Source: Colias croceus | Lineage: Eukaryota; Arthropoda; Insecta; Lepidoptera; Pieridae | Assembly (NCBI RefSeq): GCF_905220415.1 | Contig: NC_059553.1 | Location: 2,690,501-2,754,500 of the forward strand | Length of the DNA stretch: 64,000 nt | Direction of reading: 5' to 3' | Shown here: one piece after another, positions 1 through 11,674 of the stretch | Layout: every line of letters starts with the position of its first letter | Position numbering within the stretch: position 1 is the first letter of the stretch | Made by a program: the position numbers and the translations under genes | The notes under the pieces: generated by a model | What the model was told of the DNA's origin: nothing | Seen by the model: only the letters and a program-made list of their open reading frames with translations | The model's database searches: none

Positions 1-245
1 TACCATGAGTCATAACACGACGGATGGACTTTTATTACTTGGAATAAAAAAAATCGCCAAATAGCATGTCAGCCACGAAACAAAGTCACTTTGCGTAGTC
101 TACGTTTTCATTACAACTTATATTGTAACCACGACCACGATAATTTGTGTGCTGTTTTTACGCTCAATGAGCGTTGATAACACTTTCAGAATACCACAGA
201 TTATTTTGAATATTACCTATAATTAAAAATACAATATTTTTATAG

Positions 246-365
246 GTACCGGATGCAATAAAACCTTGGATGCCGGAGCAGTATCAAGACTTGATACCGT
301 TTGTCAAACCAGCCCCGATAGATCTAGAAGCCGCTGCCGCAGCCAAAAAGGGAAAGAAGAAATAA
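246..365 (+). CDS. 3'-terminal exon of an unidentified gene (39 codons plus stop)
   Basis: An acceptor (TTTTTATAG) at 245 opens a frame that runs 39 codons to TAA at 363-365. The peptide has a hydrophobic/aromatic stretch (KPWMPEQYQDLIPFVKPAP), then an Ala run and a Lys-rich tail ending GKKK. The rest of the gene lies to the left of the window, and bases 1-245 would be its last intron. AATAAA-like sites follow near 463. I do not recognise the family. The codon pattern and the clean acceptor make it more likely real than chance, but the exon is short. Confidence 0.5.
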   Translation, partial: VPDAIKPWMPEQYQDLIPFVKPAPIDLEAAAAAKKGKKK

Positions 366-2537
366 ACACTTACAGCAAACATACTCATTCCTCAAAAGCA
401 TTTTATTTATTTTCGCAAAGCTTGAATGGTTTTTTTATATTTTGAGACAGACATAAATAAATTTATCATGTGCCTGAGTTACCGGTTGTTTTTATTTCTT
501 GTCTTACAAATTTCTTACATATTATGCACATTCAAACTATTTGTCTAATATAGTCGATATAGATGATTTTTTAAGAGTAATAGATACGCTCACAAAACAA
601 ACAAAAATTTTGTGCAGGTCGCGAGCGACTGCACTCATAACTATGCAATTCTTATTACCCACATTCATAGACTTAGGTGAAATTTGAAAATAGATAACAA
701 ATAATAAATAAAAATAATGAATTAATAAAAAAATATATTATTATTATTTATTATTATAAATTAATGAAACAGCAAGACGAAAGAGATAGTTGACTAATCA
801 TAGCACTGCATTCAAATCACGACATTGCGTCCTTTTCACACTTGTTAAAACAACTATTTACTTTCTTTTTCGCCTTCGTAAGTTGTAGCCGTACGTATTT
901 GGAAATGCAATAATGAATGTATAGGTCAAATGAAATGAAGTAAGGGTTTTAATAAAACTCGTTTTATCCTTTTTACATCAATTTTTATTAAGACAAAACT
1001 TTGCCTATTGGCTTCCAATATGCACACTTAAATCGAGATTTTATATTTTACATCTTTGTCACGATTCCTAAGACAATTTTAACATTATTTCTATTATTTT
1101 ATTATTGTTATAAATATTTGGACACATTTTCTAACAGGAATGGCTACAAGTGTTCTAATTGTTATTATAGTAGTGTTGTGTTCCAAATTTTGTGTCAATT
1201 AGAACATATTGAGTGCATCTCTTTCATTGCAAAAATATATAACTATGTTATAAACAACAATGAGTCACAAACTAACAAAGGCTTTAACTTTATCAAATGA
1301 CATGATTTCATTCGATAAAAAATTCGTTATTATTGGATGAGATCATTTTGCTAAATGAATAGTTCTCAATTCTTCAAGTTCATTTATAGAAATATACTTT
1401 TGAGGGAAATACACAAGTTAGTAATATCATGGTCATTTATTTAGAGTTAATGTAAATAAGCCAGGGAGTTGATGCCATTTCTACAATTATAACAATTGTA
1501 GTAAATGTAACCAATGTTGTGTTGCTTTGTCATCATCTCCCTAGCTTCAGTGAGGCACCATGATGGCAGTTGTTATACTGCTTACATAGATTCTAATGAA
1601 GACGTAACTACAACCTTATTAGGTACATATTATATGCTTTAGCGCCAAGCCTATAACACTATGATGATATCAAGCCTTTGCTTAATGAATGGCTTAATGT
1701 TAATTTTGCATGTCACATTTTTATAGTTTTTTCTTTTACTTAGCAAAGTTACACCATTCTTATAGACATTAATATTAACACTAGAAAATGTGTGATTACA
1801 TATTATGATATATAAAATAAAATTATAGATAACAAAAGCTCTGCAGTCCACAACAACTTCCAGCCTTTAGTGTACATTTGAGTCTTATTGTCTATCTGTT
1901 ACAAAATCTCATATCCACAATTTAGTAATGAGTAACTTTTACTTTAAATCTAATTTTAAAGTAGCATTATCATAAATTGTATGCTAAATAATGTAGAAAC
2001 TATACAACCCCTTGATATGGTAGGGTATTATATAAAAGCTAATTAAATGTAATGGATACAAAATTTAGGGCCGATTTTTCAATCCCTGGTTAAATAAAGC
2101 TTATCCATCCAATAAAGTATTACACGATATTATTAAAACGTCACTTGTAAACTGTCAATTGCATGCAATAAGAATACATTTTGAAATGGTAGTTTAATAT
2201 GTTATTTGACGAATAAGTTTTAACCGAAGATTGAAAAATCCGCCCTTAATAAAATATAGATTTTCTACATTGATGCGAATATTAATATAGGCTTTAAATA
2301 TAAATTAACTATATGCAGCTGACATTTTAAGTCAGTTAAAGAAAAAAAACATAACTGCACATGCATAATTCAAAGGCAAACTGCCATTCAATATATTATA
2401 ACATAACTGATCAAAATATAAATCTGTAATTTATACAAATAACATAAAATACCAGCTCAGCTTATCATGAGAATTCTATGAAATATAATCATTTAAATAA
2501 CAGTATATCTGTCAAACAATTATGCATTTGTTTACCA
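366..2537. other. AT-rich intergenic stretch, one MITE only
   Basis: Between the partial left-hand gene and the 3' end of TSG101 I see no convincing exon. The open frames at 499-687, 1001-1300 and 1651-1851 are low-complexity, AT-driven translations. The only recognisable structure is the TTA-flanked MITE at 2068-2245. Confidence 0.6.
2068..2245. mobile_element. MITE with TTA flanks (copy 1 of 2)
   Basis: The element begins GGGCCGATTTTTCAATC and ends with the near-complement GATTGAAAAATCCGCCC. It is bounded by TTA on both sides (2065-2067 and 2246-2248). A second copy of about the same length lies at 56675-56848. A TTA target duplication fits PIF/Harbinger-type elements, but the superfamily is inferred from the flanks only. 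Confidence 0.75.
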
Positions 2538-3749
2538 TTAGCAAGCTAATTGGGCCTTTTGCCTGCATTTATGCATCAATGCTCTCAAAGTGAATTGTCG
2601 GCGAGCCAATGTCCGGACTTGCTTTAAAAATGTGTCCAAGTCAATAACTTCTTTACGTAAAGCTTCACCCATATAGTATATGGCATCTTCCAGAGTTGCC
2701 TCCTCAGCAAATGCATTCAATAGCTGTGAATATAAAGGAGCTGTTGTAACAACTGCTTCGTCCACATCTACACCTTCTTGCTCTCCCAATCTATCGACAG
2801 CAGACAGTAACTCTTTCTCCTTTTCTTGTAGAACAGCAACATTCTTGTCCAAATCTGCCCTCTCCCTCTGCAATCTACCTAGAATGTCTTCCAGCCTTGT
2901 TTTACCTTCACGCAACTCTTGTTGAGTTCTACGCAATGTTTCCAGTTCAGCTTGGGACTGTTGAGATTGCTCCTTTAGCCTCCTTCTAAGTTTATCTTCA
3001 ACAGCTGACAGCAAGGATGCTTTTATATGTTCTTCCGTAATTGTTCCACCGGCAACATCTGGACTTGGCCCTTGGCCATAGCTTGTAGAAGGAGGATATG
3101 GTGTAGGATTAAATGTCGGGTAGGGAGTTCCATTCACATTAGCGGGCTGACCGGGGTATGGGGTACCATAGCTCGGGTAGGGCAAGTTGGATGAAGCTGT
3201 TGGATGAGGAGCAAAAGTAGGGTATGGTGGCTGTGAATGGGGTTGTACTTGAGGATGTGGATATACTTGCGGCAAAAATGTACCAGCAGGGTATGGTGGA
3301 CGCACTTCATTACGTGGCTTAGAATAAACTGGTGGTAATTCACCAAAGGCAGCAATCATACACTGCACAAGATTCTGCAATGTTGAGCCATTCGGATTCC
3401 ACTCGTGCAAATACGGCAAATAAACCTTACCGTTGCTATCTACGTATTTTGATACTTTTATCGACATATCTGGTGTAGGCTTTACGAAGCACAATGGAGC
3501 ATTTTGAGGATGAGTGTCCATGAGCCAAATGCACACTGGTATGTTGTAATATGAGCCTTTGTAATTCACAGGAATAGTGCCTTCGAGATTTAATAAATCT
3601 TTCCGTGCTCCGTTATTAAACACAAAAGCTTCTAATCTAAAAGTCAAGCTCCGATACAATTGTAACAAACTACTGACCTCTTTGGAGGTATAGTCCCGGT
3701 ATTTATATTTTGACAAACATTGTTTTAACACATTTTCATCGTTGGCCAT
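2538..3749 (-). CDS. TSG101: TSG101, ESCRT-I subunit (403 aa, single exon)
   Basis: TSG101 is the ESCRT-I subunit that binds ubiquitinated cargo and P(T/S)AP motifs on endosomes. It acts in multivesicular-body sorting and cytokinetic abscission. The protein has the family's order: an N-terminal UEV domain (about residues 1-147, with VCIWLMDTHPQNAPLCFVKP and a Tyr/Leu-rich HEWNPNGSTLQNLV helix), a Pro/Tyr-rich linker (about 150-225), a coiled coil (about 235-325) and the C-terminal steadiness box (about 330-403, with AIYYMGEALRKEVIDLDTFL). At 403 aa it is close to the usual length of about 390-410. The start is the first ATG before the UEV domain. The whole gene is one uninterrupted exon. No poly(A) tract follows the stop, so there is no direct sign that it is a recent retrocopy. 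Confidence 0.95.
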   Translation of the reverse strand: MANDENVLKQCLSKYKYRDYTSKEVSSLLQLYRSLTFRLEAFVFNNGARKDLLNLEGTIPVNYKGSYYNIPVCIWLMDTHPQNAPLCFVKPTPDMSIKVSKYVDSNGKVYLPYLHEWNPNGSTLQNLVQCMIAAFGELPPVYSKPRNEVRPPYPAGTFLPQVYPHPQVQPHSQPPYPTFAPHPTASSNLPYPSYGTPYPGQPANVNGTPYPTFNPTPYPPSTSYGQGPSPDVAGGTITEEHIKASLLSAVEDKLRRRLKEQSQQSQAELETLRRTQQELREGKTRLEDILGRLQRERADLDKNVAVLQEKEKELLSAVDRLGEQEGVDVDEAVVTTAPLYSQLLNAFAEEATLEDAIYYMGEALRKEVIDLDTFLKQVRTLARRQFTLRALMHKCRQKAQLAC

Positions 3750-4697
3750 CTTATTTTAATGAAAAGATATACAACACGCAACCAACAAACTAAGAAATTC
3801 AACAATTAATAATCTAAAATCTCAATTTGTCATCACTCACTGATGAAATTAAGTTTGACATTAGGCAAACATAGTGACACTTGTCAGATCTGAATTCTGA
3901 CTTAATATTGTCATTGTCAAAGTCCTATTTCCTGTTTTTTTTTCCTTCAATGTATAGGTATTCTTCTATTCCACAACACATATTACTTGCTCTGTGCACA
4001 ACACTTGCTCTGTGTTCCACATTTCCACAATAACGGAACGGAACACGGAATTACTAGGTACACAGACTAGGTAGGTAGATATTATAATATTACCCTATAA
4101 AACGGATTTTCTGATAAGTTATTTACAAGACGCCACAAAACAAAATTTATTTTTGCGATTTACCGTTTAACTAGTGTAAAAGTAGGCATTTCATTAGCTA
4201 CAATATATATATCAGGTTTTATCTTATTTTTGATATAGGGATGAAAGTGGAATGAAACCTGTGTCCTATCCTATACCCATGAGCCACTAACAAATTCTTC
4301 AAAAACGGCACAGCAGTTTTGGTGTTATTGCTGTTATGAAAATAAACCTAGCTGCTAATAAAATTTATATAGCCTGTCCCGAGTATATATTATTAGAAAA
4401 AGCCTGCCTTTATCACAATAATTCTAATTCTGGTGATTACCTCTCGTAAGTCAATTCGTATAGCCATTCTACAAGCCTTTTCTCATACATTGCCAGGGCA
4501 ACAAGGGGGCGTTATAAAATAATACTGGTCATATTATTTTTCACCGAAAGTGCGCGGCTTTCGTGGCGCGCCATTAAGAGAAGCCATCTTTTCAGCCAAT
4601 ATGATAAGTGTATAAACATTTTCACAGTATGTAAAAATAATTTTTGGGTAATTTGGTAATTTTAAATAAAAATACAGTTTTAAAAGTCCCCTATTAT
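3750..4697. other. Intergenic stretch between TSG101 start and RpL12 stop
   Basis: It holds the TSG101 upstream region (from 3750) and the RpL12 3' flank (to 4697). A short GC-rich patch near 4550-4575 with an AscI-like GGCGCGCC stands out from AT-rich surroundings. I find no coding exon or recognisable repeat. Confidence 0.5.
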
Positions 4698-6260
4698 TTA
4701 TTCATCAATGGTAAGAGCTCCACTGTTGATGTCATTGATCAGGTCATGTGGCGGCCTGCCTTCTACTGTGCAGCCTACCGATTGGGCTGTTCCAAGGATT
4801 TCCTTAACTGTGCCCGACAGGTATCGAGCCATGGACCTAGGCTTCATGATTTTTGCAATACCAATAACATCTTCTAATGTGATGTTACCACTGTGCTTAA
4901 CTGAAAAATAAATGTTATGTTAATATAAATGTCTATTTAAAACAAATTATCGTTCTGTTTATTATTTTAATACATATTATCAGTAGCCATCAGGATATAC
5001 CATTTGGAACATTAAACATGGATGTACATAACTAAAATCTAATAGATCTGCAGAACAAAAATATGATTATGCATATTTACTCATACATGAAACAAATCCT
5101 TGACAAAGATATGGAAGAGAAAGAGCTTCTATTATTAATATTCAATCCATCATTCTAACACAAGTTACTATGCAGAAAAAGTAGGCAAATACTCACTGTT
5201 CTTTTGCTTCTTGCGGTCACGTGGTGGCTCCTTCAGTGCTCTGATGATGAGGGCAGCTGCAGAGGGTACAACAGAGATCTGAGCCTGTCTGTTCTGTACT
5301 ACGAGCTGAACTGTGATCTTCAGACCCTTCCAGTCACCGGTAGCCTTTGCTATGTCATCACCGACTTTCTTGGGGGACTGCATCAGACAAGTCATTACAG
5401 ATAGCCATTATAAAATGTGGCATTACAGGTACATATTATAACATAAATTATGAATCCAGAACAATGCCCAATCATATGAAACTATTTGGTAATTAGTAAT
5501 AGAAGATACTTCATGGAAATGCATTATTAGAATAATTAATTTATTGATGATAGATCAGAATCAACAGTTGAGCATTATTACTGAAGAACTAAAGTGCATT
5601 CAACTCACTAGAAAATAACATCAAGGATCTATAAGCAATGTAGTCAAACAATCATATAGGCCTGGTCCGCGACTCCTTATTGGGCATTCGGAGTAGCCGC
5701 GACAGGGAAATAATTATCCTGAGTCGCGGGTTCCTTCCATCCGCCAACCGGAAGGACGCGCCTGGTAGGGTGGCACCCCCCAAGATCATTCATCACACAT
5801 TGCAAGCTAATACTTTTACGTATTTACTATTTACTCATTACTTATGGGCAACTATCAGTTGTATGTACTATAAACACTTGATATTTTCAAATTCAAACAT
5901 TTAAGACTCAATCTAGACGAAGACAAATAGATATTGATGAAATAATATAAGCCCAATATAGTCTAGATTGTTTCACAAACTATCATACACATAGTTTACA
6001 AGATAATAATATTAGGAATGCCACGCGAGAATTTTAGGTTATGTTCAAAATTGATAAATACAATTACTTACAAGACCCAGAGGACCAATTTTAGGGGCTA
6101 AAGATGATGTGGCACCAACTTCTCCTCCGATACATCTCAAGTTAACTGAAAGAACACCATAGTAACTTAGTAAAACTTCTACAAGTATTATGATTCACTT
6201 TTCAACACTTTGTAAGACCTTACCGATTTTAATTTCGTTAGGATCGAACTTAGGCGGCAT
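4698..6260 (-). CDS. RpL12: Ribosomal protein L12 / uL11 (164 aa, four exons)
   Basis: uL11 forms the base of the ribosomal P-stalk in the large cytosolic subunit and helps recruit translation factors. Exons, in coding order on the minus strand: 6260-6224, 6145-6072, 5377-5197, 4900-4698. All junctions are GT-AG and in phase, giving 164 aa plus TAA, the family length. The protein begins MPPKFDPNEIKI, contains the invariant GGEVGATSSLAPKIGPLGL segment (exon 2), KEPPRDRKKQKN (exon 3) and GTVKEILGTAQSVGCTV (exon 4). Upstream of the ATG a pyrimidine run (CGCCTTTT on the coding strand, about 6320-6330) could be a TOP-type transcription start, as expected for a ribosomal gene. The second intron contains a GC-rich insertion at 5645-5800. 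Confidence 0.96.
5645..5800. repeat. GC-rich insertion in RpL12 intron 2
   Basis: About 155 bp much richer in G+C than the surrounding intron, containing the repeated motif CGCGAC on both sides of an AT stretch and the short block GGTAGGGTGGCACCCCCCAA. The composition contrast suggests an inserted repeat, probably a 5'-truncated LINE or SINE piece. I could not assign a family, and its edges are approximate. Confidence 0.35.
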
Positions 6261-6714
6261 TTTGTATTAGGATAATTATTCAACCTTGTTGAAAATAATG
6301 AAATCCAAGTAGATTACTTTGGATTAAAAGGCGAACCGCCGTCTAAACGTTCTATAAACGCTGACAGCTCGCCGTAAAAGAACTAAAAAATAATGGTTGA
6401 TAGCTGTCGTCGATGACGGATGACGTATTCCATTTCCACAGTTAATAAAATGACATTGCTATAATTAGATACTAATGAGCAACAAAATGGAAGCAAACAC
6501 GTAGCAACATAAATGTTTCTGACTTGTTTCTGATGTTCACTTGAATGGTATCAAAAAAGAAAGGATACTAATATTTTATATGCGAAAGAGTGTGAGATGG
6601 ATGTATGTTTGTTACTCTTTTACACAACTACTACTGAACCGATTACAATAAAATTGGGTATAAGTATATTAAGAAGAGCTGGAACGTCAACACATTTACA
6701 CATTGCACATGTTA

Positions 6715-6935
6715 GGCCGGGAGATACTGACACAAAATTTCGGGTCATTTGTAACAGGATGGCGGTCAAGAGGGGTCTTACTTATCCGACGAGTGTGACT
6801 TACGCCCACGCGACTAGTCCGCCGGTACCAGCGTTCTGACCATCATTTTTCTTTTTGTCATTGCGTAATAAGACCTCTGTAGAACCGCCATTCTGTTACA
6901 AATGACCCGAAATTTTGTGTCAGTATCTCCCGGCC
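6715..6935. mobile_element. MITE with about 67-bp terminal inverted repeats and TA duplication
   Basis: Left end GGCCGGGAGATACTGACACA and its right-end complement match over about 67 bp with few differences, separated by about 85 bp. The element is flanked by TA at 6713-6714 and 6936-6937, fitting a Tc1/mariner-mobilised MITE. It interrupts an older lepidopteran interspersed repeat whose first part begins near 6597 (containing CTACTACTGAACCGATTACA). Confidence 0.8.
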
Positions 6936-7246
6936 TATGTATGTGTCATATTTTGCAATTGTTTATAAATACAGGGTGATGTGATTGCTGTAGTACGAAT
7001 ATCTAAAAATCTATGAAGAATTTTGTGATACAGTAAATGGAAGAATTATATACTATTTTACAGTACAATTAATAAAATCATTTAATTTTTTGTTCATTTT
7101 CATTAGAAATGTCAATTTTTCTCACCAAGGTGGAAATTGGGATGATAAGGATCTTGTTAGAAAAATATAAATTTTGACTAAAATCGGCATTTTTTTTTCA
7201 AAAATCAAATAACTAATTAATAATCAAAGTTATCCACATTATTAAA

Positions 7247-7612
7247 AAAATAAGCCAAACACAATTTTTACTTGATGCAATCCTCAAAGATCATGGACAT
7301 AGTGTATTGCGCCTTCCACCGTACGATCCAGAACTCAACCCAATAAAGTTACTATGGGGCATAATTATTAAAGGGAAAGTAGCATCACAAAATGTGAACT
7401 TTAACTTGAAAACTGTGGAAGAATTATTTAGAAAGGAAGCAAATGCCATTAGTCTGGATATGTTTAGTGACGTTTGGAGAAAGACGCGAGAACATGAGGA
7501 AAAATATATTCAATTAGAACCAAAAGTATATAATTACATTAAGAAATTCCGACGGCGAAACATCGAGTTCTTCGAGCGATGAAAGTTTCAGTGAAGTAGA
7601 AGATTACTATTA
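7247..7612 (+). pseudogene. 3' fragment of a Tc1/mariner-type DDE transposase
   Basis: The frame covering LDAILKDHGHSVL then RLPPYDPELNPIKLLWG is the DDE-3 superfamily block around the last catalytic acid (LPPYxPELNPIE/K). It is followed by a basic, helical C-terminus to 7582. The catalytic core upstream is missing. Near 7545-7560 the likely native C-terminus shifts frame: the alternative frame reads DGETSSSSDESFSEVEDYYY and stops at 7617-7619, an acidic tail of the kind seen in these proteins, whereas the current frame stops at 7580. I read it as a truncated, frameshifted transposase remnant. Confidence 0.7.
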
Positions 7613-7842
7613 TGATTAAATAGATTCTTCTTCTTCTCTATAGATACTGCTTTCTGAATTGGTGGTAAATGTTAAAACTGTTAAACTGTTATGACGATTC
7701 AAAAGTGCTTCTAGAAGAAGTCTAATAGTATAAATGTTTGAGTTTGAGTTTAAAACCAATAGTGTGAAAATTATACAATAAACATGTAACATATATTTGT
7801 TAGCGCGTATTGGTAGGTATTACGTACTTACTACAAATATAA

Positions 7843-8208
7843 TGTGGAGGAAGGAAGGTGGAATTCCTCCATCGAAAAAGGGAGGATCCTCGACCAGTCA
7901 ACTCGACTGGCCGGCCGTAAAGGCCCCGATGGATGATGTCGGAAAGTTGTATATATATATATATCTCTCTGTAGCGAAAACATTTCGCTTGCGCGATTCA
8001 GAGCGAGGTGTCGCTACAGACATCACGTCGGGGTCACCACTGTGGAGGAAGGAAGGTGGAATTCCTCCATCGAAAAAGGGAGGATCCTCGACCAGTCAAC
8101 TCGACTGGCCGGCCGTAAAGGCCCCGATGGATGATGTCGGAAAGTTGTATATATAGCTCTGTAGCGAAAACATTTCGCTTGCGCGATTAAGAGCGAGGTG
8201 TCGCTACA
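7843..8208. repeat. 198-bp direct tandem duplication, each copy ending in a hairpin
   Basis: Two near-identical copies begin TGTGGAGGAAGGAAGG at 7843 and 8041. They differ mainly in TA-dinucleotide length. Each ends with an imperfect palindrome starting GTAGCGAAAACATTTCGC and closing GGTGTCGCTAC, about 47 bp. The 119-aa open frame through both copies is a by-product of the duplication. This looks like a lepidopteran interspersed repeat duplicated in tandem. Confidence 0.7.
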
Positions 8209-9200
8209 ATAACATTTCTTAGATATTTTTACTCGACCAAAGTCAGGACAAGACTGCTCCGCAACTGCAGAAGACGTCCGTTATTTAAATCATTATCAAA
8301 ACAGCCATCCGTGTGTTGGAGTGAGCGCACGTGTTATTTGTATTGTTTTTATGACCTGAAATTTAATTATTATTTGATAATTGAATGATTATTAATACTT
8401 TTATCCAATTGATTATTTTTAGAATAAATAATTAAGTTCATCAATTGATTTACTTTTAAATTATAATTTTACAGGTAAATTATGAGAGCTTTCATAATTA
8501 ATAATTATTAATTGAAATTATATTTGCATATATTTATCTACAACGCACCCATTTTACAATTCAAGTCTAAAATGAAACTAGAGTCGCATTTATTTTTGAA
8601 CATACTGTAAGTGAAATTGCATAAGTGTGAGTACTGTGAACATGCCAGCTTTCCTTAATTGACCTGTATGTAGAACGCAAGAGTAGAACGAAACAGAAGA
8701 CCCAGAAAGACATAGGCAACTTTTTATCCTGGAAATCCACAGGAACGGGAACTATTCGGGGTTTTCTTTGAAAACGCGGGCCAAAATGTGTTGGAAATCT
8801 AGATATGAATATACATAAATTAACAAAAAATGTTAACTTTCAATTTATACATACCTAGTTATATCGATTTAAAAACAGAAGTAAACCTCAGTTTCAATAA
8901 CCGGCGATGCTTTGCTTTTACAATAATTTAATGGAATGGGAAAAATCCACATAAAAAATCACATATATTTACTCAAAATAGCTCAAGGACATCCACAAGG
9001 TCATCCATTGTAATGTTTATAGCGTTTTATTTTATGCAATTTAAGTTTTTTTTTAATAATATTTAATATTCCAATATACTGGTTAAGTGTTCCATGTTTT
9101 CTTTTGAATAGCAAAATAAAACGCGAAGTTTTACTCAGCTGTTATGTCTTTTATTTACCTAGAACCACCCTAGAACTGTGCCTAGAATTTTAAACCTTTA
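8209..9200. other. AT-rich intergenic stretch, nothing recognised
   Basis: No plausible exon, RNA gene or repeat boundary seen. Composition is typical AT-rich lepidopteran intergenic DNA. Confidence 0.5.
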
Positions 9201-11558
9201 AAAGGCCCTACTCACGGTTCAACACAACCCACAATCTGCTGACACAATTTGTTGCAGTCGCGATTGAGCGTTTTCTACTCACGATTCATCCAACCCTCAA
9301 TCTGATGACACAATTTCATTCCGCGATTGCTTGCCACAACGTGTGCACGTCACGTTGATGCCTGGCCTGATGCTAAACCTCAACGTATTAGTACGCATTA
9401 TTAATGGATATACTAATTTATGAAATATAAGATAATTATCTTTGTAAAGCTTGTATTTTTTCCAATTTTATTGATAGATTTCAAGGGCTATAAAGTATAA
9501 ACGGCTATAAAATATAAACAGCTTCCTCAAATATGTAAAAATGTCTTTCCCGCGTTTATCTCAAAACCGCCATTTTGCGATTACTGCATTCTTAAGCTAG
9601 CTACTCACGATTCAATTTCAGCAACAATCTGTTGACACAATCTGCAGTGAGCCGACAGATTGTGTCGTCAATAGTATAGTTGAGGGCATGTTGGGGGTGT
9701 AACCCAACATGTTGCGAATTGCATCGGCGCGGAAGCAACCAGACAAATTGTCTCAGCAGATTGTGTGCGTGTTGAAACGTGAGTATTGTGATTGCTCCAA
9801 TCTCGGCTCAATCGCGCTGCCGCGATAACTAGAATGCAGTAATCGCAAAATGACGGTTTTGAGATAAACGCGGGAAAGACATTTTTACATATTTGAGGAA
9901 GATGTTTATATTTTATAGCCACAAACATATTATATTAAGTAGACAACGCAAGTACTGCGATCTGTATAAAAACCATGCGTGTCATATTTTTTGTACTGAC
10001 CTTGACGCGTTATGACGTCACGAGCGCTTTTTAGTGATGGAAATTTCATTTTAAGCTAAATCGATTAGGGACGCCACTCGCGCGGCGATTCTAGTATAGG
10101 AGTACGATGATAGACTTTTCAATGAGAGGTTGTGTGCACGAGCGCAAAAACGAATTGGAGGAAATTTGGGTGCTGATCTTCGCGTGATCTTCATAAATTC
10201 TCTATATTTTCAAGTAAGTTTACCTACGCTATTATAATTCGTACACTAATATTAAAACACCTTACGTATTCCGTGGTTTTCCTTGTTAGTAGGTAGTTCA
10301 CAAACCAGATCTATGTCTAAGAGGTAGTCAAATAAATGAATCGTAATCGATTACAAAATCGATTCAAGACTAGAATTTATTAAATATTATATTATAATTA
10401 GATAATATTTCCCATATTATTTATTATACGTAGGTACTTATATTTTTTGTTGTAGAATATGGACGAGTCTAACTCAAACAAAAAGACCAGAGAACAATTT
10501 TTAGAAACTAAACGAAAAGTTCGATGTTCGTGTTCGATTACAAAATCGATTAGAATCGAGAACTGTTGCATCGAATGAACATCACTAAACACAAAATTGG
10601 ACAGAAAAATGAGAACAGAAAAATAAGAAGACGCTATTCATTGCATATTATCATACGACGCCATCTTTACCGTGCGAAGTAAAAGCCGCAATGTATTCCG
10701 AATCATTCCGTATGATTTCGTATCCATGTTTGTCACGATCGTTTTCCACAAATATTCTTTAATTGATTTTAAAATAAATAGTGCATATTCTGATTAGAAA
10801 ATTACAATACCGGTGGAAGAAAACATCTCCGACAACTCGGCCACTCATAACTGTGGAGTTTCTACAGTTTATTACTGCGCAATTCGGCATTTTACTCTAT
10901 TCCGTTTCACGTCTTTCCTTGGCGAACTGCAAGCGCGGACTGAGTGTAGGTAAGCGTCAAGCAAGCGTTTTATGCTTAGTTTCGACACGGGAAGTACATA
11001 CACTCGCGTAGTCTATCTTAATGTATGTCTGTGTTTATAGCCCTTGAAATCTATCAATAAAATTGGAAAAAATACAAGCTTTACAAAGATAATTAACTTA
11101 TATTTCATAAATTAGTATATCCATTAATAATGCGTATTATTGCGTTGAGGTTTAGCAACAGGCCAGGCATCAACGTGACGTGCACACGTTGTGGCAAGCA
11201 ATCGCGGAATGAAATTGTGTCATCAGATTGAGGGTTGGATGAATCGTGAGGAGAGAACGCTCAATCGCGACTGCAACAAATTGTGTCAGCAGATTGTGGG
11301 TTGTGTTGAACCGTGAGTAGGGCCTTTTAGTTAACGCGGCAGCGCGATTGAGCCGAGATTGGAGCAATCACAATACTCACGTTTCAACACGCACACAATC
11401 TGCTGAGACAATTTGTCTGGTTGCTTCCGCGCCGATCCAATTCGCAACATGTTGGGTTACACCCCCAACGTGCCCTCAACTATACTATTGACGACACAAT
11501 CTGTCAGCTCACTGCAGATTGTGTCAACAGATTGTTACTGAAATTGAATCGTGAGTAG
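9201..11558. mobile_element. Composite of nested inverted-repeat (MITE-like) elements
   Basis: Three sequences each occur twice in opposite orientation. A: 9201-9492 and 11036-11328 (about 292 bp). B: 9503-9592 and 9831-9920 (about 90 bp, flanking C). C: 9601-9825 and 11335-11558 (about 225 bp). Ends of A and C share CTACTCACGRTTCA, and both carry subterminal repeats such as TGACACAATYTG. Left order is A-B-C-B', right order is A'-C', so this is not one simple inverted duplication but at least two insertions. The DNA between (about 9921-11035) has no recognisable gene. The element family is not assigned. Confidence 0.7.
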
Positions 11559-11674
11559 CCTGCTTTAATTTAAAATCTTTTTAATCTATTTAGTAATTCC
11601 ATTTTTAGAACTGGTAAACCAAATGATAGGTTACGGAGTTGTCAACACCGTTCCCTCCAAGCAGAAATGTCAAA

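Noticed and set aside
5540..5590. C/D-box snoRNA-like motifs (TTGATGA and CTGA) in an RpL12 intron
   Set aside because: On the strand opposite to RpL12 transcription, spacing short, and no terminal stem or guide match visible.
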